Source: Pseudomonadota bacterium
GTDB taxonomy: Bacteria; Pseudomonadota; Alphaproteobacteria; Sphingomonadales; Sphingomonadaceae
Direction: 5' to 3'
Assembly: GCA_023387085.1 (NCBI GenBank)
Contig: JAEWIL010000184.1
Span: forward strand, 1 to 13,456
Length of the DNA: 13,456 bases
Part shown: one piece after another, positions 11,562 to 13,456 of the stretch
Numbering within the stretch: the stretch's first letter is position 1
How the letters are laid out: the number at the start of each line of letters is the position of its first letter
Translations under genes and position numbers: made by a program
Notes under the pieces: model-generated
Seen by the model: only the letters and a program-made list of their open reading frames with translations
Database searches by the model: none
What the model was told of the DNA's origin: nothing

Positions 11562-13456
11562 ATGACGGACGGGCTCGCCGACAAGCGGTCGGCCGCGGAC
11601 CACGGCGGCGGGGACGGCCACGACCTTCAGCGCGTGATCGATCTCATGCCGGCGATGGCATGGTCCGCTCGAACGGACGGTAACGGTGATTTCTTCAACC
11701 AGCATTATCTCGACTATGTCGGACTTTCGATCGAGGAAGTTCGCGACTGGCAGTGGACGATGGCGGTTCATCCGGACGACCGGACCCGTCTTCTCGAAAC
11801 ATGGATCGAATTCCGCGATGCCGGCAAGGGGGGAGAAGTCGAGGCGCGCATCCGGCGGCACGACGGCGTTTACCGCTGGTTCCTGTTCCGCACGAGCCCC
11901 CAGTTCGACGAGCTGGGCCGCGTCGTGCAGTGGCATGGCGTCAACATCGACATCGACGACCAGAAGCGCTCGGCGATGATGCTGGCGGGCGAAATGCGGG
12001 TGCTCGAAAGGATCGCGTCGGGCGAGCCCCTGCGGGAGATTCTGGCCGGCCTGTGCGAGATGATCGAAAGCGTCGATGCCGATTGCTGCTGCGAGATACG
12101 CATTCTCGATGCGGCAGGCGCGAAAATCCTCTACAGCGTCGCACCGCGCCTCCCGGCGGAATATTCCGCGGCGATCGAGAAGATGCCGCTCGATGACGAG
12201 AGCCGGTCGGTCGACGGCTACGCCGACCCGAAGGCCGAAATGATTGCGGACGACATCGTCAGCCATCCGCGCTGGCTCGATGCCGAAGCCCGCAGGCATC
12301 TGGCGGAGCAGAATTTGCGGTCGGTGTGGCAGATGCCGATCTTCACACGGCAGGGCGAATTTCTCGGAACATTGTTCGTCTACCGGCAAGGCCCGGCAAA
12401 ACCGCTTGCTCGCCACCGCGACATCATCGCCCGCGCCGTCCAGATAGCGAGTATTGCCGTCGCCCGTTCGCGCGCCGAGGAAGAACTGGGCGCGCGGCAA
12501 CGAAAGTTGAACGAGGCGCATGAGCATCTAAACCAGGCGCAGAGCCTGACGAAGACCGGAAGCTTTCGGACCGATGTCCTCGCCGACACGCATGTCCAGT
12601 CCGACGAGCTTCACCGTATCCTCGAATGCAAGCCCGCGACCCTCCGGGAGTTTCGCGAACGCATTCACAAGGAAGACGTCGCGGCATTCGAGGCGGATTT
12701 CGAGCGCGCGATGGCCGATCAGGCCGATTTCGACGCCGTGTTCCGCTTCGTCACACCGACGGGACACGTCCGGCACGTTCACGCGGTCGCGCACTTCCAG
12801 GCGGGCAACCCCCATCGGCCGATCGTCATGGGTTCGATCCAGGATATCACCGAGGCGGTGGAGCGGGATGATGAACTCAACGCTCTGCGGACGGAACTTG
12901 CCCATCTCGCCCGCTCGATGAGCCTCGGCGAACTCGCGGCGTCCATCGCGCATGAAGTCAATCAGCCGCTCGCCGGGATCGTGAACAATGCAAATGCCTG
13001 CATAAGGATGCTGACGGTCGATCCGCCCAATATCGCCGGAGCCGTCCGGACGGCCGAGCGAAGCATTCGTGATGGCAACCGGGCCGCCGAGGTTGTCCGC
13101 CGGCTCCGCGCAATGTTCCGGAAGCGCCAATATGCGGCGGAGCCGGTCGACCTCAACGATGCCGTCAATGAAATCATCGCAATCTGTGCGCACGACATGC
13201 AACGACGGCGCATAGCGCTCCGGTTCGACCGCCAGGCCGAGCTGCCCGCGGTCATAGGCGATCGGGTTCAGCTTCAGCAGGTCGTTCTCAATCTGATCCT
13301 GAATGCCGCCGACGCCATCGCCGGGAATGAAAACGGGGCGAAGTCCATAGCGGTGACCAGCCGGGCGACCGCCGAAGGCGGTGCGGCGATATCGGTGAAA
13401 GACGATGGCGCGGGGGTGGGAGACGAGCCCGACCGGATCTTCGAGGCGTTTTACAC
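11562..13456 (+). CDS. PAS-GAF-PAS sensor histidine kinase, 3' end outside window
   Basis: A long frame open to the window edge, giving 631 residues so far. Domains: PAS at about 20-135 (RVIDLMPAMAWSARTDGNGD, HPDD, GVYRWF), GAF at about 150-305 (ADDIVSHPRWL, NLRSVWQMPI), a PAS-like domain at about 335-440 ending VMGSIQDITEA, HisKA with phospho-acceptor His464 in SIAHEVNQPLAGI, and a HATPase with VVLNLILNAADAI and DDGAGVG, cut off at FEAFY. No membrane segment is visible. It is a paralogue of the kinase at 5943-8357, with one N-terminal PAS fewer; the HisKA-HATPase parts are very alike (IRDGNRA, RLRAMF and GDRVQLQQVVLNLILNA are shared). ATG 11562 follows GGGAAGG; an in-frame ATG at 11547 is possible. 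Any cognate regulator would lie downstream, or it may share the FixJ-type regulator. Confidence 0.88.
   Translation, partial: MTDGLADKRSAADHGGGDGHDLQRVIDLMPAMAWSARTDGNGDFFNQHYLDYVGLSIEEVRDWQWTMAVHPDDRTRLLETWIEFRDAGKGGEVEARIRRHDGVYRWFLFRTSPQFDELGRVVQWHGVNIDIDDQKRSAMMLAGEMRVLERIASGEPLREILAGLCEMIESVDADCCCEIRILDAAGAKILYSVAPRLPAEYSAAIEKMPLDDESRSVDGYADPKAEMIADDIVSHPRWLDAEARRHLAEQNLRSVWQMPIFTRQGEFLGTLFVYRQGPAKPLARHRDIIARAVQIASIAVARSRAEEELGARQRKLNEAHEHLNQAQSLTKTGSFRTDVLADTHVQSDELHRILECKPATLREFRERIHKEDVAAFEADFERAMADQADFDAVFRFVTPTGHVRHVHAVAHFQAGNPHRPIVMGSIQDITEAVERDDELNALRTELAHLARSMSLGELAASIAHEVNQPLAGIVNNANACIRMLTVDPPNIAGAVRTAERSIRDGNRAAEVVRRLRAMFRKRQYAAEPVDLNDAVNEIIAICAHDMQRRRIALRFDRQAELPAVIGDRVQLQQVVLNLILNAADAIAGNENGAKSIAVTSRATAEGGAAISVKDDGAGVGDEPDRIFEAFY

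Noticed and set aside
11487..12527. Open frame of 346 codons on the minus strand
   Set aside because: It is antisense to the PAS and GAF domains of the second sensor kinase, which are unmistakable on the plus strand. No recognisable motif.

Overview
The window is a high-GC, densely coding stretch of bacterial chromosome. Gene style suggests an alphaproteobacterium, probably a sphingomonad such as Sphingopyxis. The grounds are short intergenic gaps, PAS/GAF sensor kinases paired with a FixJ-type regulator, a HisKA_2-like orphan kinase, and several small catabolic enzymes. The taxonomic call is inference: there is no rRNA, tRNA or other marker gene. I found no mobile element, CRISPR array or tRNA.

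Layout. (1) 1-694, plus strand: the C-terminal end of an alpha/beta hydrolase, overlapped by msrB (methionine-R-sulfoxide reductase). (2) 701-5712, all minus strand: read in the direction of transcription, a Tat-exported epoxide hydrolase, a LysR regulator, then a tight run of SDR, 4-OT-like tautomerase, nitronate monooxygenase-like flavoenzyme and DUF3237 protein. The last four are separated by about 20 nt or overlap by 8 nt, so they look like one operon. (3) 5713-5942: a divergent promoter region. (4) 5943-9455, plus strand: a large soluble PAS-PAS-GAF-PAS histidine kinase, a receiver-only response regulator and a FixJ/NarL-type response regulator, in one run. (5) 9543-10205: a small sensorless histidine kinase. 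(6) 10354-11408: a second tautomerase, 71% identical to the first, translationally coupled to a crotonase-fold enzyme. (7) 11562 to the window edge: a second PAS-GAF-PAS histidine kinase, paralogous to the first and cut off inside its ATPase domain.

How it may work together. A sequence element recurs in the intergenic regions of the right half. A 20-mer is shared at 19 of 20 positions between the epoxide hydrolase/kinase divergent promoter (5873-5892, minus strand) and the promoter of the sensorless kinase (9450-9469, plus strand). Related copies lie at 5779-5798 and 10215-10234. Two of the copies continue into perfect 19-bp palindromes (9460-9478 and 10225-10243). The simplest reading is that the FixJ-type regulator binds this element. 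It would then control its own signalling locus together with the epoxide hydrolase and the tautomerase-crotonase pair, in response to a signal sensed by the cytoplasmic PAS/GAF kinases. The repeat is directly visible; the regulator assignment and the signal are inference.
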